Assembly: GCA_012960505.1 (NCBI GenBank)
Contig: DUBC01000048.1
Location: 119,505-183,504 of the forward strand
Source of the DNA: Verrucomicrobiales bacterium
Lineage (GTDB): Bacteria; Verrucomicrobiota; Verrucomicrobiia; Verrucomicrobiales; DEV007
DNA: 64,000 nt
Direction of reading: 5' to 3'
Below are positions 1 through 9,109 of this stretch, piece after piece. The position numbers and the translations under genes were made by a program. The first letter of the stretch is position 1. Every line of letters starts with the position of its first letter. The notes under the pieces were generated by a model, which saw nothing but the letters and a program-made list of their open reading frames with translations, ran no database searches and was not told the DNA's origin.

Positions 1-337
1 ACATCCAAACAATACCCCGCTTATCACATTGCAGGCCAAGAACTGCATCAAGAAAAAACGGCGCGCCCTTTTTTCCCTGACTAATGTCTCTATTAGGAAA
101 TGACATAACGTCGCCGCTAGTAGTAATTTCAACTACACGATCAAGAGTATTCTGATACTGATGTAAGCTTAATATAATACTCCCTCTTGGAGTAATAGTC
201 ATTCCACCTGGACTGTGAGTTAATTTAGCAACCTCAGCTAAACTGACTCCACCACCTCTGCCAAACAATTGGGCATTAACATTCGGCAAGCCTACAATTG
301 CATATAACACAATAAATATAATTTTACACTTAATCAT
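1..337 (-). CDS. MRJP/yellow-family beta-propeller protein, 3' end outside window
   Basis: Open reading frame running off the left edge; only the first 112 or so residues are visible. The ATG at 337 shares one base with the ptsI stop codon (TGATG), so translation is probably coupled to ptsI. Residues 1-23 form a signal peptide (hydrophobic core, ending near NVNAQ). The mature start has the look of the major royal jelly/yellow family (also annotated as L-dopachrome tautomerase-related): a 'GGMTITPRGSIILSLHQY' strand, 'SFPN', and 'VLGLQCDKRGIVWM', close to the family's 'vlGiq.D..G.vWmlD'. These are six-bladed propellers found in many environmental bacteria; the bacterial function is not established. 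Its place at the end of a PTS/LPS block is unexpected. Family call moderate because most of the protein is missing. Confidence 0.6.
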   Translation of the reverse strand, partial: MIKCKIIFIVLYAIVGLPNVNAQLFGRGGGVSLAEVAKLTHSPGGMTITPRGSIILSLHQYQNTLDRVVEITTSGDVMSFPNRDISQGKKGAPFFLDAVLGLQCDKRGIVWM

Positions 338-2115
338 CAACCAATCAGTTCAGGGTAACTATCAAGGGCAATCTTTTTACATCTCTCAAGAATTTGATCT
401 GGGCTTATATCAGATAGAGCATCTTCAGCCATAGATTTACACACATTATAATCAAGACTTCGAATAGCATACTTAATTGCAGGGACTCGTGGAGCACCCA
501 CACTTAACTCATCAAATCCTAATCCAATAAGTAATGGTGTAAAATATAGATCCGAAGCCATCTCTCCACACACACCAACCCAAATACCAGCATCATGGCC
601 AGCACTGATAGTTTCTCTCAGCAATCTTACAACAGCAGGATTTAATGGTTGATACAAGTCAGATACTTTTTCATTGATGCGATCAACTGCCATAGTGTAT
701 TGAACGAGGTCATTAGTTCCAACACTAAAAAAGTCAACTTCCTTGGCAAGTTGATCAGCAATAAGAGCTGCACTAGGAACCTCAATCATAGCTCCAATTT
801 CAGCTGGCCTTTGATAAACAACTCCCTCATTTATTAGCTCATTTTCAGCTTCGTTGAGAAGTTCCTTCGCCCGCTTTAGTTCATCCAATGTAGAAATCAT
901 TGGAAACATTATTCCTATCCTTGCAGAAGATGCCGCTCGCAATATTGCGCGTAATTGAGCTTTAAATATTTCAGGCCGACAAAGGCTCACTCTAATCCCT
1001 CTCCATCCTAAAAAGGGGTTTAATTCAGCTTTAACTGGATTTTCGGAAAGCTTGTCTCCTCCAATATCAAGTGTTCTTATTATTACACTATCTGGATCAA
1101 CTCCTTTAGCTACTTCTGAATAAGTTTGAAACTGTTCTTCCTCATTCGGAGCACTAGAAGCATTCATATAAAAAAATTCCGTCCGAAACAATCCAACTCC
1201 TTTAGCTCCATTATTCTTAGCCAAATCGGACTCGTAAGCGAATTCAATATTTGCAGATAATGTAATTTCCCGACCATCCTTTGTCTCTGCTTCTTTGTCG
1301 ATAAACTTCTCCAATCCTTTACTAAGCTTATCCTTTTCCTTCTTGAGTAATTCATATTCAGAAATTGTGCTTGTAGAAGGATTAATAACAACAACACCAT
1401 TATAACCATCAATTAATAATTGGTCCCCAGTATGCACTTGCTCACAAAATCTGTTAATCCCGACAACAGCAGGCAGCCCAAGAGATCGCGCGATAATAGC
1501 TGCATGAGATGTATAGCTACCAACCTCAGTCGCAAAACCTTGAACTAAAGAATGATCCATTTGCGCAGTATCTGAAGGGGTTAATTCAGGAACAACTAAA
1601 ACATGAGGATGCCTAGCACTATGCTCGGCCTTCTCTCCTGATGAAAGATTACGGAGAACCCGCCTCATTACATCCTCAATATCAACAACTCTTTCACGCA
1701 AATAACGATCATCAATTTTCCTAAGAGCCTCAATATAGTTACTCATAGTTCCATAAAATGCGTATTCAATATTCAGGTTGTCTTCTCGTACATTTCTGCG
1801 AACCTCATCGAGAACAACCTTATCTTCCAGTACAAGCAAATGGGCATCAAAAATATTTTCTTCACCCTTACTGCTAGCGGCTTCACGAACTTGATTTTTG
1901 AGTGATTCTATTTGCTCCTTTGTTACTTCAATTGAATTTTCTAATCGAGAAATCTCATCATCTTTTGCAACATCATCAATTATGTATTTGTCAGGTTCTA
2001 CAAAGAAATTATTTCTTACAAAGGCACGTGCTAGGGCAATTCCAGAAGAAACCCCAATGCCTGAAAATCTTTTTTCAGCACTCACTACGTCATGGTTATC
2101 TCCGAGAATCATCAA
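337..2115 (-). CDS. ptsI: Phosphoenolpyruvate-protein phosphotransferase (PTS enzyme I)
   Basis: 592 residues, close to the usual ~575. Enzyme I takes phosphate from PEP onto a histidine and passes it to HPr in the cytoplasm. The phospho-histidine motif 'GSYTSHAAI' has His204; 'GLPAVVG' follows at about 214-219. The PEP-binding barrel shows 'GLFRTEFFYM' (308-317), 'RTLDIGGDK' (347-355), 'GTNDLVQYTMAVDR' (466-479) and the catalytic Cys516 in 'GVCGEMASD'. All essential residues seem present, so it should be active. It lies 56 bp downstream of ptsH in the same direction, giving the order hprK-ptsH-ptsI. Two adjacent ATGs begin the frame; which is used is unclear. No EII gene lies nearby. Confidence 0.97.
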   Translation of the reverse strand: MMILGDNHDVVSAEKRFSGIGVSSGIALARAFVRNNFFVEPDKYIIDDVAKDDEISRLENSIEVTKEQIESLKNQVREAASSKGEENIFDAHLLVLEDKVVLDEVRRNVREDNLNIEYAFYGTMSNYIEALRKIDDRYLRERVVDIEDVMRRVLRNLSSGEKAEHSARHPHVLVVPELTPSDTAQMDHSLVQGFATEVGSYTSHAAIIARSLGLPAVVGINRFCEQVHTGDQLLIDGYNGVVVINPSTSTISEYELLKKEKDKLSKGLEKFIDKEAETKDGREITLSANIEFAYESDLAKNNGAKGVGLFRTEFFYMNASSAPNEEEQFQTYSEVAKGVDPDSVIIRTLDIGGDKLSENPVKAELNPFLGWRGIRVSLCRPEIFKAQLRAILRAASSARIGIMFPMISTLDELKRAKELLNEAENELINEGVVYQRPAEIGAMIEVPSAALIADQLAKEVDFFSVGTNDLVQYTMAVDRINEKVSDLYQPLNPAVVRLLRETISAGHDAGIWVGVCGEMASDLYFTPLLIGLGFDELSVGAPRVPAIKYAIRSLDYNVCKSMAEDALSDISPDQILERCKKIALDSYPELIG

Positions 2116-2171
2116 TTATATAAAAATTGATCCAGAATTCACAAATTAATGGATCACATATCGCTAGATAT

Positions 2172-2459
2172 TTAATTCTCTTCAAACCCCCCCTCAACAA
2201 GATCACCAAGTGCTAACAATGCAGTTTCAGCATCCTCCCCTTTTGCGGTTACAAAAATTTCGCTTCCTGATGGAGCCGCCAACATCATTAACCCCATAAT
2301 GCTCTTCCCATTCACTTCATCGTCTTCAAATTCTACCCATATCTCAGATTGAAAAGTATTCGCCAATTTCACAAACATTGCAGCAGGACGTGCATGCAAT
2401 CCAAGTTTGTTTCTTATAACAAACTTTTGTTTTATAGAATTTCTATTATCCGTCATCAC
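2172..2459 (-). CDS. ptsH: HPr phosphocarrier protein
   Basis: 95 residues, the standard HPr length plus a short N-terminal extension. HPr relays phosphate from enzyme I. The active-site motif 'LGLHARPAA' has His22 as the phosphorylated residue. The regulatory site 'GKSIMGLM' places Ser53 where HPr kinase phosphorylates (Ser46 in classical numbering). Both sites are intact, which fits the HPr kinase gene 51 bp upstream. Together the two genes suggest HPr acts as a two-input switch here (PEP-dependent on His, ATP-dependent on Ser). Confidence 0.97.
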   Translation of the reverse strand: MMTDNRNSIKQKFVIRNKLGLHARPAAMFVKLANTFQSEIWVEFEDDEVNGKSIMGLMMLAAPSGSEIFVTAKGEDAETALLALGDLVEGGFEEN

Positions 2460-2510
2460 ATAAATAGGGATTCAATATTATTGCCATCAATATTCCCATT
2501 AAGTACTAAG

Positions 2511-3482
2511 TTAAACTATCCTCTTTTCCGCAATAGTTTTCAACAATTTCTTATCAAACTCGATAGCACTATCATGCCCGAATGTTTTAAGTTTCTGATC
2601 AAGAGCCGCCACTTCCACGAGACTCGCCATATCACGACCCGGCGCAACTGGCAATTCGATATGAGGAACTTTGATATTCAAAATTTCGTAATTCTTTTTG
2701 CGAATGCCCACCCTCTCTATATCTTGTGTTTTTTCGACAGATCTAAGAGTTACGACTAAATCCAGTCGCTTCTCTACCCTCATCGAGGCTACACCAAAAA
2801 TTCTTGGGACATTAATTATACCCAAACCTCGTACTTCCATATGAAATCTCCCCATACTCGGAGATGTACCTATAAGTTCTCTTCCTTCAATCGAACGATA
2901 ACGAACAATATCATCTGCAACTAAACTCGCACCTCTCTCAATTAACCCAAGGACGCATTCACTTTTACCAGTGCCGCTATCCCCTCTAACCATAACACCG
3001 ATACCCTGAACATCGACCATGCAGCCATGCTCACTTGTAATAGGCGCAAAGTCCCATTCCAAGCGAATCGTTGCTGCATTAATGAATTTCATCGATATCA
3101 TCTTTGTTTTTAAGATGGAGATGCCCTTGCTCTCAGCTACCTCTAACAATTCTTGGGGAATTTCATATCCCCTTGAAATAACAATGCATGGAATTTTTCG
3201 ACTACAAAGATCAGTAAATTGCTTTGTTCTTTGGCTAACCGTCAGACTTTTTAAATATGAATTTTCAGAATTGCCTATGACTTGAATTCTTTTAAAAGCG
3301 AAATAGGTATAAAACCCAGCCAAAACCAAACCCGGACGATTAATAGTAGGTTCCTTAATGAAACGATTAAATCCCACATCAGAACCCTGTAGTGATAACC
3401 CTAACTCGTCCCCGTAACGCTTATAAAACTCCCCAACCGAAAGTTGATGGCGTCTCTTATTTGATTTTCTTTTCTCAGTCAT
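2511..3482 (-). CDS. hprK: HPr kinase/phosphorylase
   Basis: 323 residues, matching the family's usual 310-330. It phosphorylates and dephosphorylates the regulatory serine of HPr. The C-terminal catalytic domain has the conserved 'HG' (His152), the P-loop 'GDSGTGKSE' (167-175), and the HprK signature 'VRGLGIINVPRIFG' (about 217-230). The N-terminal half (about 12-135) is the variable regulatory domain. The gene sits between lptB and ptsH in the same direction. Association of hprK with LPS-transport genes is known in other Gram-negative bacteria, where PTS proteins often serve regulation instead of sugar uptake. Confidence 0.96.
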   Translation of the reverse strand: MTEKRKSNKRRHQLSVGEFYKRYGDELGLSLQGSDVGFNRFIKEPTINRPGLVLAGFYTYFAFKRIQVIGNSENSYLKSLTVSQRTKQFTDLCSRKIPCIVISRGYEIPQELLEVAESKGISILKTKMISMKFINAATIRLEWDFAPITSEHGCMVDVQGIGVMVRGDSGTGKSECVLGLIERGASLVADDIVRYRSIEGRELIGTSPSMGRFHMEVRGLGIINVPRIFGVASMRVEKRLDLVVTLRSVEKTQDIERVGIRKKNYEILNIKVPHIELPVAPGRDMASLVEVAALDQKLKTFGHDSAIEFDKKLLKTIAEKRIV

Positions 3483-3549
3483 AGTAGGTCAATACACTAT
3501 TAACCCAATGATTAAATGTTCTTATTAATATGAAAAGAATAATAAATTC

Positions 3550-4452
3550 TTACATTCTGAAACGTTCACCTAAATATAATTTTCTTGCCGCAGGATCATT
3601 TATCAAATCTTCACGAGAGCCTTCCATTAAAACTCTACCTTCATAAATCATATAAGCTCGGTCAACAATTCCTAGTGTTTCACGCACATTATGATCAGTA
3701 ACAAGAATAGACAATCCCTCCTCTTTTAACTGACAAACAATCTCCTGTATTTCACCTACAGCAATTGGATCAACCCCAGAAAACGGCTCATCAAGCATTA
3801 AAAGCTTTGGATCTGTAATAAGAGAACGGGCTATTGTTAATCTCCTTTTTTCACCGCCTGATAAAGTGATCGCTAGATTATTAGCCAATCTATCAATACC
3901 AAAACGCTTCATTAGAGAATGGCAATGCTCTTTTCTATCAGCAAAACTCAGCGGTCTAGTTTCAAGAACAGCCATCAAATTCTCATAAACTGTAAGCTTA
4001 CGAAAAATTGATTCCTCTTGTGGTAAATATCCCATACCTAACCGCGCTCGTTGATGCATCGGAAGGTTCGTTGCATCAATACCACTAAATAGAATCCGGC
4101 CATGATCAGGCCTCACAAGACCAACTATCATATAAAAGGAAGTAGTCTTACCAGCACCGTTAGGACCAAGCAGGCCTACGACCTCGCTTTCTTTCACATT
4201 AATATCAACGCCATCAACAACTCGACGATCATCATAAACCTTAACCAACCCATCAGTCTCCATAAGACAATCACTCAATTTAGATTTACCATTGTATCTG
4301 TCGAATTTAGAACTTGAGTTCCCAATTTCTTCCACAAGCAAATCGTCTGCACTGGGATAACTAGAACGACGGCTAATCTCTCGGGCAGCAACTGGTTTTC
4401 CCTTAGGAATACTATCTTCATCGGCAGGCATTCTATTTTTTTTACCACCCAA
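3550..4452 (-). CDS. lptB: LPS export ABC transporter ATP-binding protein
   Basis: 300 residues. The ATPase core starts near residue 64 and has Walker A 'GPNGAGKTT' (96-104), the Q-loop in 'GYLPQEESIF', the ABC signature 'LSGGEKRR' (197-204), Walker B 'LLMLDEPFSGVDP' and the switch His in 'VTDHN'. The 'SIFRKLTVYENLMAVLE' stretch is typical of LptB, the cytoplasmic motor of the Lpt machine that moves LPS from the inner to the outer membrane. The first 63 residues are a polar extension not found in classical LptB (~240 residues). An in-frame ATG at 4263 (Met64) would give the normal length, so the extension may be a misassigned start. The lptA-like and lptC-like genes upstream support the call. 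Confidence 0.92.
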   Translation of the reverse strand: MGGKKNRMPADEDSIPKGKPVAAREISRRSSYPSADDLLVEEIGNSSSKFDRYNGKSKLSDCLMETDGLVKVYDDRRVVDGVDINVKESEVVGLLGPNGAGKTTSFYMIVGLVRPDHGRILFSGIDATNLPMHQRARLGMGYLPQEESIFRKLTVYENLMAVLETRPLSFADRKEHCHSLMKRFGIDRLANNLAITLSGGEKRRLTIARSLITDPKLLMLDEPFSGVDPIAVGEIQEIVCQLKEEGLSILVTDHNVRETLGIVDRAYMIYEGRVLMEGSREDLINDPAARKLYLGERFRM

Positions 4453-4505
4453 AATAAATTAATTGATATTCAATTGCATTAATACTTATATTCAAAAAAG
4501 CAGCT

Positions 4506-6053
4506 CTAGCGCTCTTCTTTATCTCTAATTATTTTCGTGTCAACACCCCTTGAAACCACACTGCCATCTCTTTTCAGAATAATCTGGGCATCTCGGCGCG
4601 TTGCTACACTAGAATGTTTATTAAGTCTAATCTCTGGCCAATCATCTAGAACCATATCCTCAGTATCTCCAAAAAATGTAACCTTCCCGGCTTTACCTAA
4701 CTGAACTTCACCATTCACAGATCGCCGCTGCACTTGAACTTTTCCGTTCTCAGCCCCCAATGCAACTGCTTTTTCAATCACTCCTTTATTAGTAAAAGGA
4801 CTCACATACGCAGTTAATTTCTCAGAAAAAAGATCAAATCCTGGATCTGTAACTGAAACATTACCTTCAAAAAAAAGTTCCCTATTTTTTGTTCCTGGCT
4901 TCATTCGATTAAATACAGCCCCTTTTTCAGCATCAATGATTGTCTGCCTATATGCCCCTTTAGAATTAGATTCTAATTGACCTCCTGTCTCTTCCTTAGA
5001 ATCAGAAAATCCACGCCCTACTATTTGTGTTCTCACTGGCCCTTCCACAATCATCTCATCTCCTTTTAAAATAATCCGAGTACCAATTGATTTTGCTATT
5101 ACACGGTTCCGACCCCGTTGAACACTAGGATAAATTTCTAATACAACCTCATCAAAACTATTCTCATCATTAACATTTTTAGCTTTATATGTCACTTTAC
5201 CCGCCTTAGCTACTTGCAGTTCGTTATCAGACAAAATTCTTGTCACCACCACTTCTCTACCAGTTGCTTCAGCTAACTCCAAACGACCTCCTCCTCTATC
5301 ACGCCTAGGATCCGCTTGTATCCCGTTTTTATTATTCTTATTCAATCGCTGAAACCGAGCCTCCAGACGATCACTTTTCATCATAAAATTAGGGTTTTTC
5401 ATAACAACATTATCTTCGAATATAACAACCTGTACCTCCTCACCAAGACTGCTACTACCATCAAAGATAAGGCGCCCATCTGCCTCGATCACTGTCTCTA
5501 AATTATTTTCTTTAGCTGCTTTAACTCTTTCAGGCAACAATGTTGATGAAGGATTTTTTATAGGATTGCTTTTATCTGAATTATCGCTGTTAAGATCTGG
5601 AGGGATAGGCAATTTTCCTAATTCTTGATCAATTGGACTAATCTTTTTGGGTTCATTCTCAGCTTGAATTTTGGTCTCTCCAACTTCCGAATCACCACTC
5701 TTGTCTTTATTAATAAAATCTTCCGCAAAAGACTCTGCTGAAGAAACCTTTGATTTAATTTTTTCTATAGCTTTATCACTAAGCCGATCCGACGCATTAC
5801 GAACAGAATTACGTAAATCCTCATGTAGCCTATCTACAGATATTTTTTTATTAATTCGTAAAATTTCTTTTGCTACATCTCTCTTCCTAATCTCCTCAAT
5901 TTCTTTCATCGCTTCGGCAAAGGAGTCGCCTTTTATTTTAGATAATCGATCCTTCTTAACCTTTGATTCATATGAATTATCTTTGCCCTGCCCCGCAAGA
6001 TTCGGAGCGAGCAACACAATAAGAATCAAAGTAAGAGAATATTTATTTTTCAC
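4506..6053 (-). CDS. LptA/OstA-like periplasmic LPS transport protein
   Basis: 515 residues with a signal peptide (about 1-22). Residues about 40-185 are a charged, Ser/Lys-rich linker. From about 188 there are OstA-type beta-jellyroll strands: 'LIFDGSSSLGEEVQVVIFED' followed by 'NVVMKNPNFMMKSDRLEA', then repeats such as 'LFFEGNVSVTDPGFDLFSEKLTAY' near 395-420. The 'NV.v..p...l.sd.l.a' pattern is the LptA/LptD N-domain signature; these domains form the bridge carrying LPS across the periplasm. It is much longer than E. coli LptA (185 residues) and appears to hold at least two such domains but no visible LptD barrel. It overlaps the upstream lptC-like gene by 11 bp. Confidence 0.75.
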   Translation of the reverse strand: MKNKYSLTLILIVLLAPNLAGQGKDNSYESKVKKDRLSKIKGDSFAEAMKEIEEIRKRDVAKEILRINKKISVDRLHEDLRNSVRNASDRLSDKAIEKIKSKVSSAESFAEDFINKDKSGDSEVGETKIQAENEPKKISPIDQELGKLPIPPDLNSDNSDKSNPIKNPSSTLLPERVKAAKENNLETVIEADGRLIFDGSSSLGEEVQVVIFEDNVVMKNPNFMMKSDRLEARFQRLNKNNKNGIQADPRRDRGGGRLELAEATGREVVVTRILSDNELQVAKAGKVTYKAKNVNDENSFDEVVLEIYPSVQRGRNRVIAKSIGTRIILKGDEMIVEGPVRTQIVGRGFSDSKEETGGQLESNSKGAYRQTIIDAEKGAVFNRMKPGTKNRELFFEGNVSVTDPGFDLFSEKLTAYVSPFTNKGVIEKAVALGAENGKVQVQRRSVNGEVQLGKAGKVTFFGDTEDMVLDDWPEIRLNKHSSVATRRDAQIILKRDGSVVSRGVDTKIIRDKEER

Positions 6054-6657
6054 TGTTTTCTTTCCTCTTTTGTATTGCTTCAGACATTAACCGAACAGCA
6101 CTTAAGACAGGAAATCGATAAGGCTTACTTGCACCAATATACAAATCTTCTCTATCGGACGATCTAACTAATTTGTCAGAATCATGCAAAACCATCCTCA
6201 CTTTACCAATCATCCGTCCCTGTCGCTTATCAACATCAAACTCTATAGACTCTCCTGTTAGAGTAAAAAAATTAGGCCTGCTAACTTTAGTCACCTCCTT
6301 ACTTTTAACCTTATTTCTCATAAGACTATAGGTGGCGCTCTTAAAATAAACTCGCATCTCTTTATTAGAGTCATTATAGAAATCAATGTTCATTCCTTTT
6401 AGATCTATGTCATCCTCTGTGATGCGCGTCATTTTTTCGGCACGTATTACACAATCTAATTTTCCATCCTTAAATTGAGGAATTTTAATCCGAATGTTTG
6501 GCTTATTGATAGGCATAAACTGAGCAGCCTTTAATCCACGATTGGGTTGCTTATAATCCTCATTAAAATCATCTGCGATACCGTTAGTTGGGAAAATATA
6601 ACAAAAACATAAAACCCCAAATTTCGATAAATTATATCTGAACTGACGAATAATCAT
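6043..6657 (-). CDS. LptC-like LPS export protein
   Basis: 204 residues. An N-terminal hydrophobic segment (about 10-28) could be a signal peptide or membrane anchor. The rest reads as beta-rich: 'DLKGMNIDFYND', 'MRVYFKSATYSLMRNKVKSKE', 'FFTLTGESIEFDVDKRQGRMIGKVRMVL'. This pattern resembles the LptC/OstA fold. Position supports the role: it overlaps kdsA by 4 bp and the LptA-like gene by 11 bp, all on one strand. Assignment rests more on context than on sequence identity; it could also be an additional LptA-like protein. Confidence 0.55.
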   Translation of the reverse strand: MIIRQFRYNLSKFGVLCFCYIFPTNGIADDFNEDYKQPNRGLKAAQFMPINKPNIRIKIPQFKDGKLDCVIRAEKMTRITEDDIDLKGMNIDFYNDSNKEMRVYFKSATYSLMRNKVKSKEVTKVSRPNFFTLTGESIEFDVDKRQGRMIGKVRMVLHDSDKLVRSSDREDLYIGASKPYRFPVLSAVRLMSEAIQKRKENSEK

Positions 6658-7535
6658 TGCACGCTATTTCTTTCATCAGAACCAGCTGAAGTGATTTTAT
6701 GAATTGCTAAAAGTATTTTTAAAACGGATGACAAATCACTAAGAGGTATTTGGTTCGGTCCGTCTGACTTAGCCTTATCAGGATTTGGATGTGTCTCAAT
6801 GAATACTCCATCACATCCTGTCGCCACAGCTGCCCTTGCAAGAACAGGAGCCAAATAACCATCACCCGATGATTTATCACCCAATCCCCCAGGCTTTTGT
6901 ACCGAATGAGTTGCGTCGAACACTACTCGACACCCCTCCTTTTTCATCCAGAACAATGAACGCATATCCGCAACAAGATTATTATACCCAAACGTAGTAC
7001 CTCTTTCAGTAAATAAAAATTTATCACAGCCAACAGAACGGAGCTTGTTTGCAATAGGTATAATATCCCAAGGAGCAAGGAATTGCCCTTTTTTTACATT
7101 TACAGCTCTACCACTACGACCTGCCGCATGAATTAAATCAGTCTGCCGGCACAAAAATGCGGGAATCTGTATGAGATCAATTTTTTCTGATGCAATTTCA
7201 ACTTCTTCAACTGTATGAACATCTGTCGTGACTGGAATTTTTAATTCTTTGCTGATTTCATAAAGCATACGACAACCTTCTTTGATTCCTGGTCCTCGGA
7301 AAGAATCAGATGATGTTCGATTCGCCTTATCGTATGAAGCCTTAAAAATAAAAGGGACTCCAATTTCAAGAGAGATACTTTTAAGTTTTTTTGCCAATTC
7401 CCACATGAAATCTTCTCCTTCTATAACGCATGGCCCTAAAATAAATATCGGTAAATTTCCATCTAAAAACACAGAACTAGTTTCATCATTTCCGATGGGG
7501 AATGAGGATGCTTGCTGAGATTGTTTAACTGTCAC
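6654..7535 (-). CDS. kdsA: 3-deoxy-8-phosphooctulonate synthase (KDO-8-P synthase)
   Basis: 293 residues (family ~280). It condenses arabinose 5-phosphate with PEP to make KDO-8-P, the precursor of the LPS inner-core sugar. Visible motifs are 'GPCVIEGEDF' (34-43), 'FKASYDKANRTS', 'RGPG', 'DVHTVEEVE', 'FDATHSVQKPGG' and 'FIETHPNPDKAKSDG'. The Cys36 in 'GPCVIEG' marks the metal-dependent class (the metal-independent class has Asn there). The gene is first in the minus-strand LPS/PTS block; its stop overlaps the lptC-like start by 4 bp. The 154 bp between it and the divergent gene at 7690 should hold both promoters, but no clear -35/-10 pair was seen. Confidence 0.95.
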   Translation of the reverse strand: MTVKQSQQASSFPIGNDETSSVFLDGNLPIFILGPCVIEGEDFMWELAKKLKSISLEIGVPFIFKASYDKANRTSSDSFRGPGIKEGCRMLYEISKELKIPVTTDVHTVEEVEIASEKIDLIQIPAFLCRQTDLIHAAGRSGRAVNVKKGQFLAPWDIIPIANKLRSVGCDKFLFTERGTTFGYNNLVADMRSLFWMKKEGCRVVFDATHSVQKPGGLGDKSSGDGYLAPVLARAAVATGCDGVFIETHPNPDKAKSDGPNQIPLSDLSSVLKILLAIHKITSAGSDERNSVQ

Positions 7536-7689
7536 CGCTTGTAAGTTAGAGAAATGAACACTTACAGCAAGTCATGAGACATTAATATTAAATAATTAGC
7601 AGATTTTATTCTTAGAAGCTTTACGATACCTTATTTTCCAGTCAAACAAGGTCTATATTAACGGCAAATAATAAATAAGCTAAAATCAC

Positions 7690-9030
7690 ATGAATCCGCA
7701 ACCACATCTAAAGTTCCAGTCATCTCGTCGAAAATTTCTTAAGTCATCAGCAATTGCAACTGCTCCATTTATCCTACCATCACATATTTGGGCTGCTAAA
7801 ACAAAACCCAACGATAAACTCGTTATGGGTTTCATTGGAATGGGAAAACAAAATGGCGGTCTTTTACGTAACTTTATGGGACAAGGCATTCAAGCTGTTG
7901 CCGTTTGTGATGTTGATAGAAATCGCCGCAAAAATGCACAGAATATTGTTAATACTCACAATAAAAACTCAGACTGCAGAGCCGTAATTGATTTTAGAGA
8001 AATCACTGAAGATAAAGGGATAGATGCAGTATGCATTGCTACCCCAGACCATTGGCATTCCGTAATCACTATTTCCGCTATCAATAATAAAAAAGACGTT
8101 TACTGCGAAAAACCGTTAACTCATAACATTCACGAATCCATTGAAGTTATTAAAGCCGTAAAGAAAAATGATAGAGTCTTACAAACAGGATCCATGCAAC
8201 GATCATCTAGCGAGTTCCGAATTGCTTGCGAGTTAGTAAGAAATGGTATCATCGGTGAAATCAATAACGTCGACATTTCAGTAGGTGATCCGGGTAGACC
8301 TTGTGATTTAAAAGAAGAAGAAATGGAACCCGGGCTAGACTGGGATTTATGGTGTGGACCTGGTCCATTGCGAGGATACAGCTCAGTACTTAGTCCGCGT
8401 GGAATACATAATCACTTTCCTGCATGGCGCAATTATATGGAATATGGAGGAGGGATGATCACTGACTGGGGAGCTCATCACATTGATATCGCACAGTGGG
8501 GATTGGGCACTGATGATTCAGGTCCGGTAGAGGCTCGACCGCCTCAAGAATGGAAAAAATCGAGAAGTAACCGAGGAGCACAATTACTTTACTCAAATGG
8601 ATCAACTGTTACTCATAAGAATGGGTTCGGGGTTCATTTCCACGGCGCCAATGGTGAAGTCAAAGTTAATCGTGGACGCTTTGCTTTCACATACAAAGGG
8701 AAAGAAATTTCCAAATTCGAAAAACGAGGTGATGGATCACTAGGAAGCGCATTACAAAAAGCTGAAAAAGATTTCCTTACTGATTCCAAAATTAAACTAT
8801 ATAAAAGCAACCACCATATAAGAGACTTTCTCTCTTGCGTAGAAAGCCGTGAAAAGCCCATAACAAATGAGATCGTAGGCGCGAGGTCTGCAATTTGCTG
8901 CCACTTAATGAATCAAGCTTATTACAACGGAGAAGTTATTAAATGGAATCCCAAACATAATACCTTTGCAGACAAATCAGGAAATCCTAAATGGCTGACT
9001 AGAGATTACCGAGGCCAGTGGAAAGTTTAA
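7690..9030 (+). CDS. Tat-exported Gfo/Idh/MocA family oxidoreductase
   Basis: 446 residues. A twin-arginine leader 'SRRKFLK' (Arg13-Arg14) followed by 'SSAIATAPFILPSHIWAA' suggests export in folded form with its nicotinamide cofactor. The Rossmann domain begins at 'MGFIGMGKQNGG' (46-57). The family's 'EKP' motif is at 140-142 (CEKPLTHN), and 'ITDWGAHHIDIAQWGLG' (257-273) carries the conserved His pair of the substrate domain. Such exported sugar dehydrogenase-like proteins are strongly expanded in Verrucomicrobiota and Planctomycetota; substrates are mostly unknown. It stands alone, divergent from kdsA and convergent with rpsA, with a terminator just downstream. Confidence 0.85.
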   Translation: MNPQPHLKFQSSRRKFLKSSAIATAPFILPSHIWAAKTKPNDKLVMGFIGMGKQNGGLLRNFMGQGIQAVAVCDVDRNRRKNAQNIVNTHNKNSDCRAVIDFREITEDKGIDAVCIATPDHWHSVITISAINNKKDVYCEKPLTHNIHESIEVIKAVKKNDRVLQTGSMQRSSSEFRIACELVRNGIIGEINNVDISVGDPGRPCDLKEEEMEPGLDWDLWCGPGPLRGYSSVLSPRGIHNHFPAWRNYMEYGGGMITDWGAHHIDIAQWGLGTDDSGPVEARPPQEWKKSRSNRGAQLLYSNGSTVTHKNGFGVHFHGANGEVKVNRGRFAFTYKGKEISKFEKRGDGSLGSALQKAEKDFLTDSKIKLYKSNHHIRDFLSCVESREKPITNEIVGARSAICCHLMNQAYYNGEVIKWNPKHNTFADKSGNPKWLTRDYRGQWKV

Positions 9031-9054
9031 TTAGAATCTCTTTATTACAAATAG

Positions 9055-9087
9055 AAAAAGGCGCTTTGATTTCAAAGCGCCTTTTTT
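9055..9087. terminator. Bidirectional intrinsic terminator
   Basis: A perfect 10-bp inverted repeat (GGCGCTTTGA at 9060-9069, TCAAAGCGCC at 9072-9081) is flanked by five A on the left and six T on the right. It lies between the convergent oxidoreductase (ends 9030) and rpsA (ends 9110) and can serve both strands. Confidence 0.9.
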
Positions 9088-9109
9088 GTTTAAATTACAA
9101 TGCAATTCT

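Noticed and set aside
51..75. A-run, GGCGCGCC palindrome and T-run resembling a terminator
   Set aside because: It is inside the coding frame of the MRJP-like gene and the stem is only four base pairs, so it is probably chance.
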